A DNA stretch of 64,000 nt from Caenorhabditis remanei (GCF_010183535.1 NC_071332.1:496001-560000); one strand, 5' to 3'; positions 32,415 through 43,929 are shown, counted from the stretch's first letter. The notes: generated from the letters alone by a model not told the origin. Numbers and translations are program-made.

Positions 32415-33149
32415 TTGATTGAATTATATTTTGGAATGTGAATTTGTAGAAAATTTGAATAAATTCGTATTGAAAATGTAAAATTTGAAAAAATTCCCGG
32501 GGTTTTCAGATGTTCTATGATTTATACGGTTCCTTTCAAGCTGGAAGCAGGGTCAAGCGGAATTCCGTCTTCCGCCTTTCGCCATTTTGAGAAAATATGT
32601 TCGCCTATTCGAATGTACTGATATTTTTTTAAGGTTTTTGCAGCAAAGCTATTCAGTTTTACCAAAAAATATATAACCTTTTTTGTGGCTTTTTACAAAA
32701 ATAAGGCTAAAATCTTCCTATTAAAAAAATGTCACCTTTAGGTTTTTAGCCCTTTTTCCATTTTGGTTTCCGCTTTCCGCCTTCCGGCATTTCAATAACC
32801 GCATTTTGCTCATCATTGCTGCTCTATCATTGTAACAACGCTCTGCCAAATTTCAGTTTAAAAATCTGTTAAAAGTTTGATGGATGGAAAGCTGAAGTCC
32901 TGAGGGTTCTGAAGATATATTCAAAACTGTTCTATCGTCCATTTGAACCGAGATACAACGGTTTTAATAAGCCGTCCACAAATCGCGGATCCCGCAAAAA
33001 AGGTTTGTATCCTTAATTATAAGCTAAATTTGACAATGGATTCCGAATCCTCACAACTTCAGATTCCAATCCTGACCCACATTTACTAAGAATTTTTTCT
33101 GATGCACTGGATATATCCAACCAAACTTTCTTTTCAGAATAATTCCATA
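32415..33149. other. Intergenic, repeat-like, no gene
   Basis: Contains GGAATTCCGTCTTCCGCCTT at about 32560 and GCTTTCCGCCTTCCGGCATT near 32775, flanking an AT-rich block, possibly a degenerate fold-back element. No coding evidence. Confidence 0.4.
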
Positions 33150-33155
33150 TTTATT
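33150..33155 (-). terminator. Polyadenylation signal of the lipase gene
   Basis: AATAAA on the minus strand 36 bases beyond the lipase stop codon. Confidence 0.55.
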
Positions 33156-33190
33156 ATGACAAAATGCAATATATTAAGTAAGCTCTTCAT

Positions 33191-35097
33191 TTAGTTGCAA
33201 CCCTTATCTCCCCATGCACTGATATCCTTCTCAAAGTAATGAAGATGATCATCAATTGAAGTGGTCACCCAGAGCCCATCCGAACACTTGCTGTCCTCAT
33301 CTCCATCACAGATCGTGAATTTGGCTCCGTCCTTCATGTTCTCCCGGTAGTAAACCTCATACTTGTTATGATAGTATCCCATGAAATCCTCATTTGGCAC
33401 GTGTGGAACAACATCTCGGTTATGGGTAACACGGTACGAATAGGCGAGTTGACCATCGTGAGCGTGAGCGTAATCCTTGTTTCCGGTACGTGGCTCTCCG
33501 TAAGTGACGAGTTTCACGCGGGATCCATCCACAATTTTGGTTCCGATGATGTAGGAAGCGGCGAGGGAAGCAAGGGATCCTCCGAGAGAGTGTCCGACAA
33601 CCTGGAATAAGAAAATTAGGATTTTTCCAAAGGCTAGTTTCGAGTGTGCCCAACTTGTATCGACTGTGTAGATAAAATGTTTAATTCTATTTTTGTAGTT
33701 GACAACTTTTTGACACCTATTCACGTTTTTGAGATCTAAGCGTTTCAAGATGGTTAAATTTGTTCTGTAATTCAGTAAAAATTTCAAAAGTTTGAAAGAG
33801 CATAACTTTATTGGGTAATGTCTAAAAATTTTTAAATTTAGTTAGTTCTTTAGATCAAGAATAGGGCTACATTTTTGTAGTTGAACGTTTTTTGATAGCA
33901 TTTTACACTTTTGAGATACGTGGGGTCAAAAAAGTTGGACGCTTCGATCAGGCGGATCTCAACTTTTTTTACTCAACACCCTATCTAAACGTGCTCAAAA
34001 TAATCTTTCAACTAACACTCTATGTAGCTTAAAAGTCATGCTCTTTTGCATTTTGCATTTCCATATTATCACCTTTTACTGACGCAAACACAAGAGCAAA
34101 TATTCTTATCTTTCAAAAAACTAATAATCTATTAACCATATACGTAATAAAAGATGAAATAAAATAAAAACTAACCCAAACTTCATATCCTGGGTTAGCA
34201 GCAAGAAGAGAGGCGACGTCATCCTTCATTCCAGCTGCCCAAACCTTCGAGAACGCATCTCCGAAATATTTTGACACCTTTCCTCCAGCAATCCACGACA
34301 TTTGAGACTCGAACACACTTTTGTTAGCCTCAGAAATCAATTGGAAGAATCCTTGAGTTCCACGGAAACTGATCACAATTGCCTTGTCGGCATGAAGAGC
34401 AGCGGTGTATCCGGAGCAAACGTCGCTGTTCAAAGCGGCACAATTCTTCACGTAGATTTGACGTTTCAGTTGGGCATTTGTGAATTTCGTAGTGAGACAG
34501 TGTTGTGGGTTGGAGGAGTAAGCGGCTGAAGCCAACGCGAGCATCTGGTTTCTGGCAAATGCATCGGTGTAACTGGCGAGCACTGAAAATTGAGAAAATT
34601 GTTATGGGGATCTATAGAAAAAAAACGTGTTGGGAGAGTTCGGGTTAATTTGGCATTGAGGAATTTGGAGTTTTTATAAATGAGAGGACTTGACGCGATT
34701 CGAGCAGAGTAGAGCAATGCGATATTTAAAAAGAGCGTGAAGCGAAAGACGGAATTCCGCACAACCCTGATAGCGAGCGTTAGGCTTACGGCCTTGTGCT
34801 TAGGCTTACGGCCTTAGGCTCAGGGTTACTTTTCTGGCTTATGGTTTCAGACGGAGCGCGTTTCCGCGACCTCACGCCTCGCACTGAAATAGTAAAGACG
34901 TTCATAATTTGGCTTTAAAATTCTGAAAACTTTTAAAATTCTGACATTGTTGAATTTGTACAAGTTTTTTAGAAATCTTTTCGCTACGCAACCGCGACAC
35001 GGTACCCAAAATCCTTAACCCAAAACTCACTTGAAGCCGGGAGCACGAGACCGTAAGCCGTGTAGATCACGCAGAAAAGCGTGACGAGTTTCAGCAT
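33191..35097 (-). CDS. Secreted class-3 (fungal-type) lipase
   Basis: Alpha/beta-hydrolase likely cleaving lipid esters, secreted, probably into the gut lumen. Exons (minus): 35031-35097, 34176-34582, 33191-33601 (294 residues). Residues 1-16 (MLKLVTLFCVIYTAYG) form a signal peptide. Triad: Ser in VVGHSLGGSLASLAA, Asp in THNRDVVPHVP, His in DDHLHYFEKD. The oxyanion-side motif VISFRGT and the lid-proximal region are present. Several cysteines (PQHC, VKNCAALNSDVCSGY, FTICDGDEDSKC) suggest disulfides. Nematodes have many such lipases, some induced by infection or diet. Two GATA sites lie just upstream. AATAAA at 33150-33155 (minus) follows the stop. Intron 2 holds two inverted copies of the dispersed module. 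Confidence 0.93.
34770..34892. mobile_element. MITE fragment (GCGACGGAGCGCG family) in lipase intron 1
   Basis: Two tandem GCTTAGGCTTACGGCCTT-like units, then CAGACGGAGCGCGTTTCCGC and GACCTCACGCCTCGCACTG, matching the right end of the 22135 and 27717 elements. Confidence 0.6.
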
Positions 35098-35165
35098 CTT
35101 TGTTGGAGAGAAATGTGGACACAAACTGACAATGTCAGAGAAGCCGACAGGGCTTTTGTACTTTC

Positions 35166-35221
35166 ACTGATAAGAGTTTTTGATGGCGACGACACTTTTA
35201 AGATTTCCTATTTCTTATCAG
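35166..35221 (-). promoter_or_regulatory. Paired intestinal GATA sites upstream of the lipase
   Basis: ACTGATAAGA at 35166-35175 is the full consensus bound by the intestinal GATA factor ELT-2; the inverse CTTATCAG lies at 35214-35221. They are about 70 and 120 bases upstream of the lipase start, where such sites act in gut genes. This supports intestinal expression by inference. Confidence 0.6.
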
Positions 35222-35444
35222 CCGGAATTTACGGAGAAAAGGCATGTTGCACACACTCGGTTTTTATGGAGAGAAAGAGATCACGAACATGTGATGTGAA
35301 TTGAGTTCCGTAACGAGAATGGGCTCGTAAATTTTTATATGATGATGACGAGACACATTCTTTAGGTATAGTTATTGGAATAGAGAACATATATGTATAG
35401 AGATCGAAGAATTCAAAAAATTGCAAGTGCGCTCTACCGGCTAA

Positions 35445-37932
35445 TCATCTTTGAGGCTTATATATTTCATGGAGAACTTGTAGCACGTTCGAGAGCAATT
35501 GAGATCCAAAATACGGGCTGTACGTTGTATTGGTAAACGGTTGGTATTTCTCAATAGCTCCACGATTCCTCTCCCACCATTTTCCCAAATTCATATCTCG
35601 ATAATGTCTAAAACGTTTTTGTTTGTTTTTGTGTGTTATTTTTGGCTCACCTGATATACCCAACCTCTGGATCTAGTATAAAAGGGACATATCCGTTCTC
35701 ATACTCGCCCACATCGTGTACTAACATTTGAAGGACTTTTTGATTGTTGATAATCATCTTCCCCCAGCAATGCTTTCCATCGGTACAGTTCACGGCAGGT
35801 TGGGTGGTAAGACTCCATTTTCGCGTGGGCATTTCTTCCATGATCTGGAAGTAGTGTAAGTTCTGTGACTGCTGCAATGGCGCTCAACCGCAATATTTGT
35901 CGAATGCATGTTGAGTCGCTGCGATGCCAAAACCATTAGAAACACAGAAATATTTTTACCCAAAACCATTAGAAACACAGAATAGATGTTTGCAAAAACA
36001 ATGGGATATACATACTATGGTGCTGAATCAGGTATCCTAATTCACTGAGCAGCGACCTAACGATACGCAGCAAATTATTCATGGACCCAAACGTAAACGG
36101 TTTCTACTGTCTCTTTGTCAAGTTTCTTGTTATTAAAGCCGACCTCACCTGCTGATAATTAATAAACTTCTCCGGAAGCTTCTCATACTTAAATATCCAC
36201 CTCTGAGCAAACATCACTGCTCCGTATTTCTCACTTATTGACTCCTGCAGAAATTCTCGAATCGTCTCCTTCTCCTCGGTCATTACTAGTCTCTCATCGA
36301 TATCTGAGAATATTGTCCAATTGGCGGATAGACGGTTTCTCAGGTGGCAGTCCTTAAAAGTTTCAATGTTTGTTTAAAATTTCATTTTCAAGTTCATTTA
36401 TGTACTTACTGCAATAGCCAATAATTGTTGAGACACTGCATCGAAATAAATCGATGGAATATCAATCAACTCGACTTCTTCTCGTTTTATCGCATAATGT
36501 TTTAGCAGAAACATATCATTCAGTTCGATTTCTCGAACATAGAAATAGAACTTCGAGACTCCCTGAAAACATGCAAATATCCATTAAAATTTTGTTGATC
36601 ACTGTTTGCAGACCTGCAGCTTGTAATGTTCGATCATCTCGACCAAGTGCAACCATTTCGGCTCTTTTCCAAATATTGGAGCCGAACAATGTGTCAGGAA
36701 TCTCTTGTAGTTTTCTGGAAAAAAATAAGATAGTGAGAAGTTCGCTGTACTGATACAACTTTTAGTGTAGAAAAATCACAGACGCCGCTACAGCAGGGTT
36801 CAGTTTACGATTAGTAAAATTCAAGAAATATCTATGGAAGCTCCGCCCACATCTCTATCAGGTAGAATAGTAAGTGCGCTCTAACCAACAATTTTGGACA
36901 CTTTGAGCAGAGCATTGAGGCAGATTGTACAACAGTTCATATTAATGCAGTATGGTTTTCACAACTTTTCTCTACCGAATTACCCTTAAAATTCTCAATT
37001 TCCCACTTAATTCACTGAAATCAGTTGAGCGCGGTTGTTAGAACCTTTGTGTGCTAATTTTGAGGGTTTCCCAAAAGCAAACCAAAAAAAATTGACCATC
37101 AGGTGAACTCGAACCCAGGTACTTTTGCTGGGGACGTTATACCTCGAAAATTCCACTACGATTTTTCTCAAAAAGCTGGGAAATTGGTTTCTATAGGTTT
37201 TTAAGTGGATTTTTATGGTTTTAATAGTTTTCAAGTTATTTAAAAACATTTTCAAAGTCTGGAGCCTCTAAAAATAAATAAATAAAAGAGTCAATGCATC
37301 ATGTTGCCATATACCATCGGAAAAAGTTTTACATAAAAGTTGTTATTTATAAAAATGTCAACCCTACACAATTAATAGAATTGCGCAGACACTTAAGAGA
37401 AATTCCCGATTCCTCCGCGGAAATTACTTTGTACAAAAATGTATTCGACCCACCATTCCACCTAGTAACCACCACTTGAAATTGCTCTGGTACATCACCT
37501 ATCGACCCATCGGTGATCGCCACCCGATGAGTCTCTGCAGACTTTTTATCGCAGATCACAACGAACAGCGGGTAAATAAAAGCTTTCATAGGTTTCTCGT
37601 GCTCAGTACCATTCTTGTCAAAGTACCTACAGTATACGGTGAAGCTGAAAATTTACTATGGGTGGATGGTTAGTACATCACTATATATACCCGATCGGTT
37701 TCAACGCGGCTACTGAAACAGAAATCCGATTCTCCGACTCATAAGCGCCGATGAGCATTGGTGGATAGGATTCTTTGAATTTCCGAACGTTCTCCAAATA
37801 AATTGAAGAAATCCCAGAAATTGTTGAGTCATAATCGAAAACTTGAATAGAATATAGTACAGATAGAATAGCAAGAAAAGCCAGAAATAACAAAATAGAA
37901 ATTTTCGATTGGGTGCTACAAATGTCTGGCAT
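35445..37932 (-). CDS. GT92 (DUF23) glycosyltransferase
   Basis: GT92 enzymes are Golgi type II membrane galactosyltransferases, strongly expanded in nematodes. Exons (minus): 37691-37932, 37428-37626, 36614-36714, 36410-36562, 36149-36352, 35651-35844, 35445-35607. An N-terminal anchor (ISILLFLAFLAILSVLYSI) follows a short tail. Family motifs: THCSAPIFGKEPKWLHLVEM, IEHYKLQ|GVSKFYFYVREI, DCHLRNRLSANWTIFSDIDE (with the D-x-D metal motif) and RHYRDMN near the end. Exons 2 and 3 do not join in phase as drawn; a 16-base micro-exon at 37160-37175 between a TTTCCCAG acceptor and a GTAGTG donor would restore the frame (423 residues). Otherwise the gene carries a frameshift. An upstream in-frame start at 38016 is also possible. 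Confidence 0.85.
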
Positions 37933-38066
37933 CTCTGTTTTATTTTTAATGAATGAAAAAATTTGAAATGTTGGAATCTCGTTTATTTGATCATTATTGC
38001 TATTCCTATTTGTCACATTTCTATTGGAACAGTTGGTTGCTGGTGGAGAGGGAGATATATTGATTC
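37933..38066. other. Upstream of GT92 gene
   Basis: Short gap leading into the direct repeats. The GT92 frame stays open upstream to an ATG at 38016, so part of it may be coding. Confidence 0.3.
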
Positions 38067-38690
38067 AATCTTTACTATTAACAAACGCAAACGGCTGTAT
38101 GTTTGTTTGTCTGTCGCCGATCCTACCGCCTTTCCTACTGGACCGATTTTCTTCGAATTTAGACCAAAAGATCAGAAATTTTCTCTTAATGATGCCCGAA
38201 CTTTTCTTTTTTCAAAAATATAACATTTGACGTCTTCTGGAGACGATGCCGATTTTAACAGTAGAAAGCGTGCAGAGAAGGTGTGTCCCGACAGGGTGGT
38301 AGAAACTCAAAACTACTGACTCGGTGTTTCTTGACTGCGTTCTCGAGAGCGCCCAGGCCGCGCGTATTTGGTGTAGCGGTCTACGCAGATGACACTCACC
38401 CATGGGGTAGTGAGTTCGTTCCCGTCAGGCTGGAAAAGTTTTTTGGTTTTTTGTTTTGATAAGAACATAGACAGCCAGTATACGGAGGTTGTAAATAACT
38501 TTGTTATAGTCGAGATCTTTACTATTAACAAACGCAAACGGCTGTATGTTTGTTTGTCTGTCGCCGATCCTAACGCCTTTCCTACTGGACCGATTTTCTT
38601 CGAATTTAGACCAAAAGATCAGAAATTTTCTCTTAATGATGCCCGAACTTTTCTTTTTTTCAAAAATATCAAATTTGACGTCTTCTGGAT
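38067..38690 (+). repeat. Pair of 175-bp direct repeats around a 270-bp insert
   Basis: The block from TTTACTATTAACAAACGCAA to GACGTCTTCTGGA occurs at about 38067-38242 and 38517-38690, with only a few differences. Between them is unique sequence with a tRNA-like segment. The layout resembles a miniature terminal-repeat element, but no TG..CA ends or target duplication are clear. A plus frame (INKRKRLYVCLSVADP) stays open in both copies. Confidence 0.7.
38345..38440 (+). repeat. tRNA-like segment, possibly SINE-derived
   Basis: TTGGTGTAGCGGTCTACGC resembles a polymerase III A box with a D-arm (GTAG-CGGT-CTAC), and GTGAGTTCGTTCCCG about 40 bases later resembles a B box. The acceptor and T stems do not pair well, so it is not a functional tRNA gene. 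Confidence 0.35.
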
Positions 38691-38837
38691 CAAAAAAACT
38701 GAATTTCAAGCCATATTCGAAGAGAGAGAAGGGGGAGGCGGTCGGCAAAACCCGTGAAACGTCGGCTGCTCGCTTTCCTCTTCACAGAGCGGCGCCTCTT
38801 CAGTGGCGCGTGGATAAAAGGGAACGCGCCGACCGTC

Positions 38838-39149
38838 CGATCTGGCAAGTTAAGCGACGTTGACTACAGTTAGTTGGTTCGACTCGAGACTCCAAAGAAA
38901 AGCGGTTAAATGTAACTTTAACTTTTTTCTCTTTGTGGCCAGTGCCGTCCGTTTTCGGATTGATCCACGTCATAAAAAGTTATGCGCCGTTTTTTTAAAA
39001 AGTGACGACGTGAAGGGTTTTTTGATATCATCGGATTCAGAAAAACTAGAGGAATCCAAACGTGTCGTCCGTTTCCGGGTAATTCACTGTAACACCCAGT
39101 AGGGTGGTGTTGAGAAGGAGGTTTAGTCGCCGTTAGGCGACGTGAATCA
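38838..39149 (+). repeat. Structured repeat with two hairpins, copy 1
   Basis: Begins GATCTGGCAAGTTAAGCGAC and ends AGTCGCCGTTAGGCGACGTG. The end forms two successive stems: AACACC..GGTGTT, then GTCGCC-GTTA-GGCGAC. A second copy is at 40060-40272. Class unknown; possibly the untranslated region of a retroelement. Confidence 0.6.
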
Positions 39150-39394
39150 TACAAATACGGGTAGTTTTCTGGAGACAGCTAAAAGGGGATTGTGGATATG
39201 AGTCCACATGTTTAAAAGTATTAATAGCCAATCTGGCTAGCATTTACCTTCTTCTTCTCACCACGGTTTTAGCTCCGCCTACTTTACCGTGTAAGAATAC
39301 AGTAAAAAGCGGAAGTTGCGTGAAGTCCAGACATGGGGCCATGTAAATCCCATTCTTCTGAACTGCTGATAACTATCATTTTCCTATTCCCTTC

Positions 39395-39607
39395 ATGGCG
39401 TCACTGTCTCCAACAACTAATACTGTTCCTGCTGACAATTTAGTGGATGATTATGGTGCTGTTTCTCCTGTTTCCGGTGAAGGCGTGCTCCATCGCTCAG
39501 AATCAGAAGGGAGATTGAAGCTCGAAGGAGTTGATGGGATACAGGACATTCAACTCATGACACAGGAGTGTGTGAAAAAATACGACAAAAAGAAGGCGTC
39601 GGGCTGA
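39395..39607 (+). pseudogene. Short frame, possible retroelement ORF1 remnant
   Basis: A 70-codon frame (MASLSPTTNTVPADNLVDDY..) lies between the two structured repeats, followed by related but broken coding-like sequence (EDEMMTQES near 39680). No family is recognised; position suggests a mobile element. Confidence 0.3.
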
Positions 39608-40059
39608 ATTTTTGCATATCGACTAATCTTTTGGTCCTCTACAAGGCCGCCTGAAGAAGCGAAATGGACGGGGATTGAGGACGAGATGATGACACAGGAG
39701 TCAGTGTGGGAACGAGATAATAAAAACGCATAACCTCGCTTTAGAGAGAAAGAGAGATCAACTTTTACTGGCTTCAGAAAAGTAAAGCTGCTGATTCAAA
39801 TCGCATGGTAGTCAAACGAAAAACTGAGAGTCAGGATGACACAAAATTGGGGTTGAAAATCATGGCAACTGATATAGCAGTCCGACGATCTCTTCCCGGG
39901 CAGCTGCCACACGATCAGAAAAGCCCGATGATGTAACGGCGAGAAGAAAGGTGCTCTCACTTTAACAGAAGGATGGATCAAATTTGCTCATATTGAGAGG
40001 GGCTATACTTCAAAGCTAAGTTCGACTTTCAAATGGCGAAGGTCGGTGCGTTCAAGAAT

Positions 40060-40272
40060 CCGATCTGTCAAGTTAGGCAACGTTGACTGTAGTCAGATGG
40101 ATCAAACAAATGTTGGGACGTTGTTGGGACAATATTTTTTCTTATATTCAGATATAGAAAAAAGAGGATTTGAAACGTGTCGTCCGTTTCCGGATTAATT
40201 ACGATCCACTGTAAAAACCTAGAAGGGTGGTGTTGAGAAGGAGGTTTAGTCGCCGTTAGGCGACGTGAACCG
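40060..40272 (+). repeat. Structured repeat with two hairpins, copy 2
   Basis: Shares CGTGTCGTCCGTTTCCGG and GGTGGTGTTGAGAAGGAGGT followed by TTAGTCGCCGTTAGGCGACG with copy 1; the middle differs. The hairpin-bearing end is the most conserved part. Confidence 0.6.
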
Positions 40273-40487
40273 ACTGGTGTATATATCGTTCATTGGTTTA
40301 GCTAATGATTGTTCAGAAACAAAAGGTCAGTCACCAGCATGACAAACTTGAATGTTTGGACTCAGTCAGTTGGGTTTATCATTAGAGCGTACTTGCATCC
40401 CCAATGTAGCAATAGTACAAAGAGCTTCAATTTTCATAGGTTACCAGCTAAACACACAAATGGTGCTAATATAAAAAAGACAAAAAT

Positions 40488-40698
40488 CATACTTGCAAGC
40501 CGGCCCGGCGCATAGCTTGCTTAAAACGAAATGTTATGGGCTGAAAATATACCAAAATGTAGATCTGTCAGCGAGTTCTATATCCGTGGTCTACTACGGG
40601 TCGGAATTTTGTATCGTTACTGTGTCGCGGGGTGGGAAAAAGTGCCAAAAAAGCCATTCTAGCCCAGCCCGCAGCACATCAACGATTTTGCAAGTATG
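40488..40698. mobile_element. hAT-type MITE (211 bp) at the irld 3' end
   Basis: Starts CATACTTGCAAGCCGGCCCG and ends GATTTTGCAAGTATG; the duplication ACAAAAAT lies at 40480-40487 and 40699-40706. The interior shares AAATGTAGATCT and GAGTTCTAT with the fold-back subgroup. It sits 20 bases beyond the irld stop codon, so probably in the 3' UTR or just past it. Confidence 0.9.
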
Positions 40699-40718
40699 AC
40701 AAAAATGTATCAAAAAAA

Positions 40719-43464
40719 TCATTGAGGCTTCTTTTTCCTTGGCTGTTTTTGCTTTGGTTTTCTCATGATTGTCATTGGGAAGATGCGATACGTCCAGTTC
40801 GGAAGCAATAGATTTCTTCGAAGATCCCATAAAATTTCAAAAATAAGAATGACACCCAGACTTCCAAACAGAAGGAAGAACGTGCCTGGAAAACTATGAA
40901 TATAACGTTTTCTCTAAATAAGGATCATACAATTTTCAGAATACGCGTCAGTTTCCGAATTGAATCCCTCGAATACTGCACCGTATTGTCTCATTTGTCG
41001 GAGGGTCTGCTTGTATAGATAGAGCCGGGAACAATTTCTGATGATAACTTTCGGTCCGGTAGTGTTGCATTTGAATTCGATGCTTGAGTGGAATATCACG
41101 TCGCGAAGGTTTTCCATGTTCTCGATTACCAAGGCGGGGCCTAAAAATTATATTGTTGCAAATACGCTCTGATGGCGTTGCTTACATTTCGCTGAATCAA
41201 TTTTCTTCAGGAATGGAAGCGCCAGTTTTGTGATGAAGGTGTTGTTGACGACGTGGAATGAGCCGTTTATTTTATGAGCATAGGATAGCTCGTGGATCCG
41301 CTCGGAGATGTTTCCTGAATAATTGTGACAGTTTTCAAAGGGTAAGTTCAAAAGCTTCAAAAGTATTCAAAATTGTTATGGATAGTTTTACGGCTTTGAA
41401 ATTTTGAGATGTTATAGACCAAACCTAGATCTACATTTTTGTAGTTGACAACTTTTTGATAGCTCCTCAAGCTTTCGAGATATGCACCTTTAAAAATGAG
41501 CGACTGAAACGCCAGAGTTGAAAAAGGAGAGGGCGCAGTGAAGCGAGAGCGTCTGACTTCTCTGTGTCTCCTCTCTATCACGTATTCTCCTACTAAACTT
41601 TGAACGCTCAAATCTCAAAAACTAGAATACTTATCAAAAAACTTTCAACTACAAAAATGAAGTTCTTAATGTTCTGTACACATAGAATATAAATTCAAGG
41701 CACTTCTAAAGTTCGCTTACCACTTTTTTGAGACATGTAGACATCGCCTCGGAAAACTTCGCATCCAGAATATCGAGTCTGCACGTTTTCAGAGATAAAT
41801 CCTCCTCGACACTCGCCGTCTAAAAAGTTAATATTAGGGCGTACATTCCAAAGCAAAAAACTAACGATAACATCTGACTTTTATCGGATCTGCATCAATT
41901 TTCAGCTTGTTCGGTTCCCAATGTCTCTTCAACTCTTCCAATTGATCCGTACACATATACTTATTCTTTTCGAATATATGCTCCCTATCACAAGTCGTAA
42001 ATGCTCTCAAAATGGGCTTCAAATACTGAATTCCTGTCCGATTGAACACAAAACATCCGTCAATTTTGAAATTCATATCCCCTGGATTACTTTCTTGGAA
42101 ACGATAATTGAAGTGCATATCTCCATAGACATATCGACAATTCGAGTACTCCTTGGAACTTTTAATCGTGTTTTTAAAATGACATTCTGAAGAAATTGGA
42201 TAATTTTTTGAATTCAAAAATTCAGCAAACACGCTCCACCGAACTCACCTTCATTCTTCTGTATCACACACATCTCTTCATTACAAATCTTCCTTAAAGC
42301 TTTGATTTTAGAGTAGTCTTGCTTATGAGAAAATTTCAGTCTTGAATTTCCGCGGATGTACAGTTTTGGAAGGTCTGAATACCCGATTGAAGTTTATTTT
42401 TGGTTTGAGAACTCACATTCTTTATCAATCGTGTTCAAATCGTCAGTTTCAGTCAGATAATGAAATCGAAGACCAACGAGAGCCGGGTTCTTGGTGAGGT
42501 TGAAGAGGCAGTCTGGAAAAAAGGAACATGAGAAAATTGATCATAAAAGGGAAGGATTATAAGATCTTAGTGCGGCGACTTCACTTCTTATGCTGCGACA
42601 GGAGGTTGATTGAATTTTTTTTTGAAATCAGATCTATCAGTTCTCTGTTAAAATGTGAACTATACTGGATTTACATGTCAAATTCGGATTCCCCGCCCCC
42701 TTTTACTCCTGTTTAGATAGTTTTCACTCAACTTTCGAATTCTGTGCATTTTGTCGTATCGGTGTTCGGTGTTTGCACACAATCGGCGTTACAGTAACCC
42801 GAAAAACACAAAATGAGAGAAAGAGACGCAGAAAAAGGGCGAGTAGTTTTTGACGGGGAATTCGAATCTAGTGTTGATTTTTGGTTGAAAGTGCAACTGG
42901 CGCAAATCACACGACCCGGTTAAAACTTACTATCACATTTTCGAAATTCCGTGAAATAAAGATAAGTCAACTCGTTTTGATAAACTAATTGCACTTCGAT
43001 ATTCTTCAATTCTTTCAGATTCACCGCAAATTTGAAAATTTCAAATCCAGACCAAGCGTTTAGTTTTACGATTGATCTAAAAAAGTTGTTGTAGATTCCA
43101 GAAATTTTCTTAAATATACCGATTCTCATTCAGTGATTCCAAAACTATACAATCCGCGTATTTTGGGTGCACGATGAGCTCCTCCTCGATATTTCTACAA
43201 TAAGAATCGTTGAATCCCGGCCGATTTCCAATCCCTTTCGGTTTCCCGTTTTCAGTCACGAATTCTCTGAGAAACGAGCCATTGCCACCGGCTTGGTCCT
43301 TTATTATTTGCTCCATATTCACATCGAATTCTGGAAGTTTTATTATTATCGGTTGAGAGGAATACATGAAGGAAGCAAACGTTACGTTCATCATCTGGAA
43401 TCGCATCCTCTTCACATTTTGCTATTTGACACAAAAGTAACAGGAAAATATATGTTTTTAGCAT
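40719..43464 (-). CDS. Receptor-L-domain protein (IRLD-type)
   Basis: Membrane protein with extracellular L domains like those of insulin/EGF receptors; C. elegans has a large irld family, some linked to neuronal signalling and longevity. Ten exons (minus): 43386-43464, 43120-43330, 42931-43076, 42417-42512, 42249-42374, 41866-42186, 41721-41819, 41186-41314, 40931-41140, 40719-40885 (527 residues), all phases consistent. Signal peptide MLKTYIFLLLLCQIAKC. The first half ends in the L-domain-like YLPKLYIRGNSRLKF; the Cys-bearing second half has a matching L-domain pattern (NGSFHVVNNTFITKLALPFL, NMENLRDVIFHSS). Near the C-terminus is one membrane span (TFFLLFGSLGVILIFEIL), then a short tail ending KPKQKQPRKKKPQ. 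No kinase domain, as usual for IRLDs. The first donor (43385) is the least certain junction. Confidence 0.85.
41425..41665. repeat. Dispersed module pair in irld intron
   Basis: TTTTTGTAGTTGACAACTTT at 41433 faces an inverted counterpart near 41620-41660 (TATCAAAAAACTTTCAACTA), around an A/G hairpin GCGCAGTGAAGCGAGAGCG then TCTGACTTCTCTGTGTCTCC. One of about 19 copies in the window. Confidence 0.65.
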
Positions 43465-43711
43465 AATTAGGGGAATCGGGGATCAGGGGAATTGTAATTG
43501 TAGTGTGAAGATTTTGAAGAGAGAAGAAGTTCCACGTCACCGATGAGTTGGAAGTTTTTCAAGTAAACATGTAAGCAGAGGTCACGATGGGAATATGAGA
43601 TTTTCAAAAAGTTCACAATAGAAAAAATTTGACGTGAAAAAATGTATGATTTTTAATCAGAGAAGCATCAGAAGTCTTGAGAAAAAGAAGATGCACACGA
43701 TGAGCTCCAGA

Positions 43712-43880
43712 CTATCTCCGCAGTTGCGCTCTATTGATAACGGCGGCTACAACATGTCGTGACGGTGAACATTAGAATTTTTGAGTAAAGTGGTGGTGTC
43801 AAATCATCAAAAACCATTATTTTGTAATGAAATATTTTAGGAACGCGCGTTTTCTCATTAGAGCGCAGTTGCGGAGATAG
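43712..43880. mobile_element. Palindromic MITE with 22-bp ends
   Basis: Starts CTATCTCCGCAGTTGCGCTC then TA, and ends TAGAGCGCAGTTGCGGAGAT then AG; arms differ at two positions. Related to the GCGCTCTACCG family but with different outer sequence. Non-coding. Confidence 0.75.
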
Positions 43881-43929
43881 GCTTTGGCCTCATTGCGTGA
43901 TGCACGTTTTCTATAATCCCAACAATAAT

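Noticed and set aside
37095..37135. tRNA-like B box (GGTTCGAGTT on the minus strand) in the GT92 intron
   Set aside because: No A box or cloverleaf could be formed around it.
38345..38440. Functional tRNA gene
   Set aside because: A- and B-box-like sequences are present, but the acceptor and T stems do not pair, so it is at best tRNA-derived.
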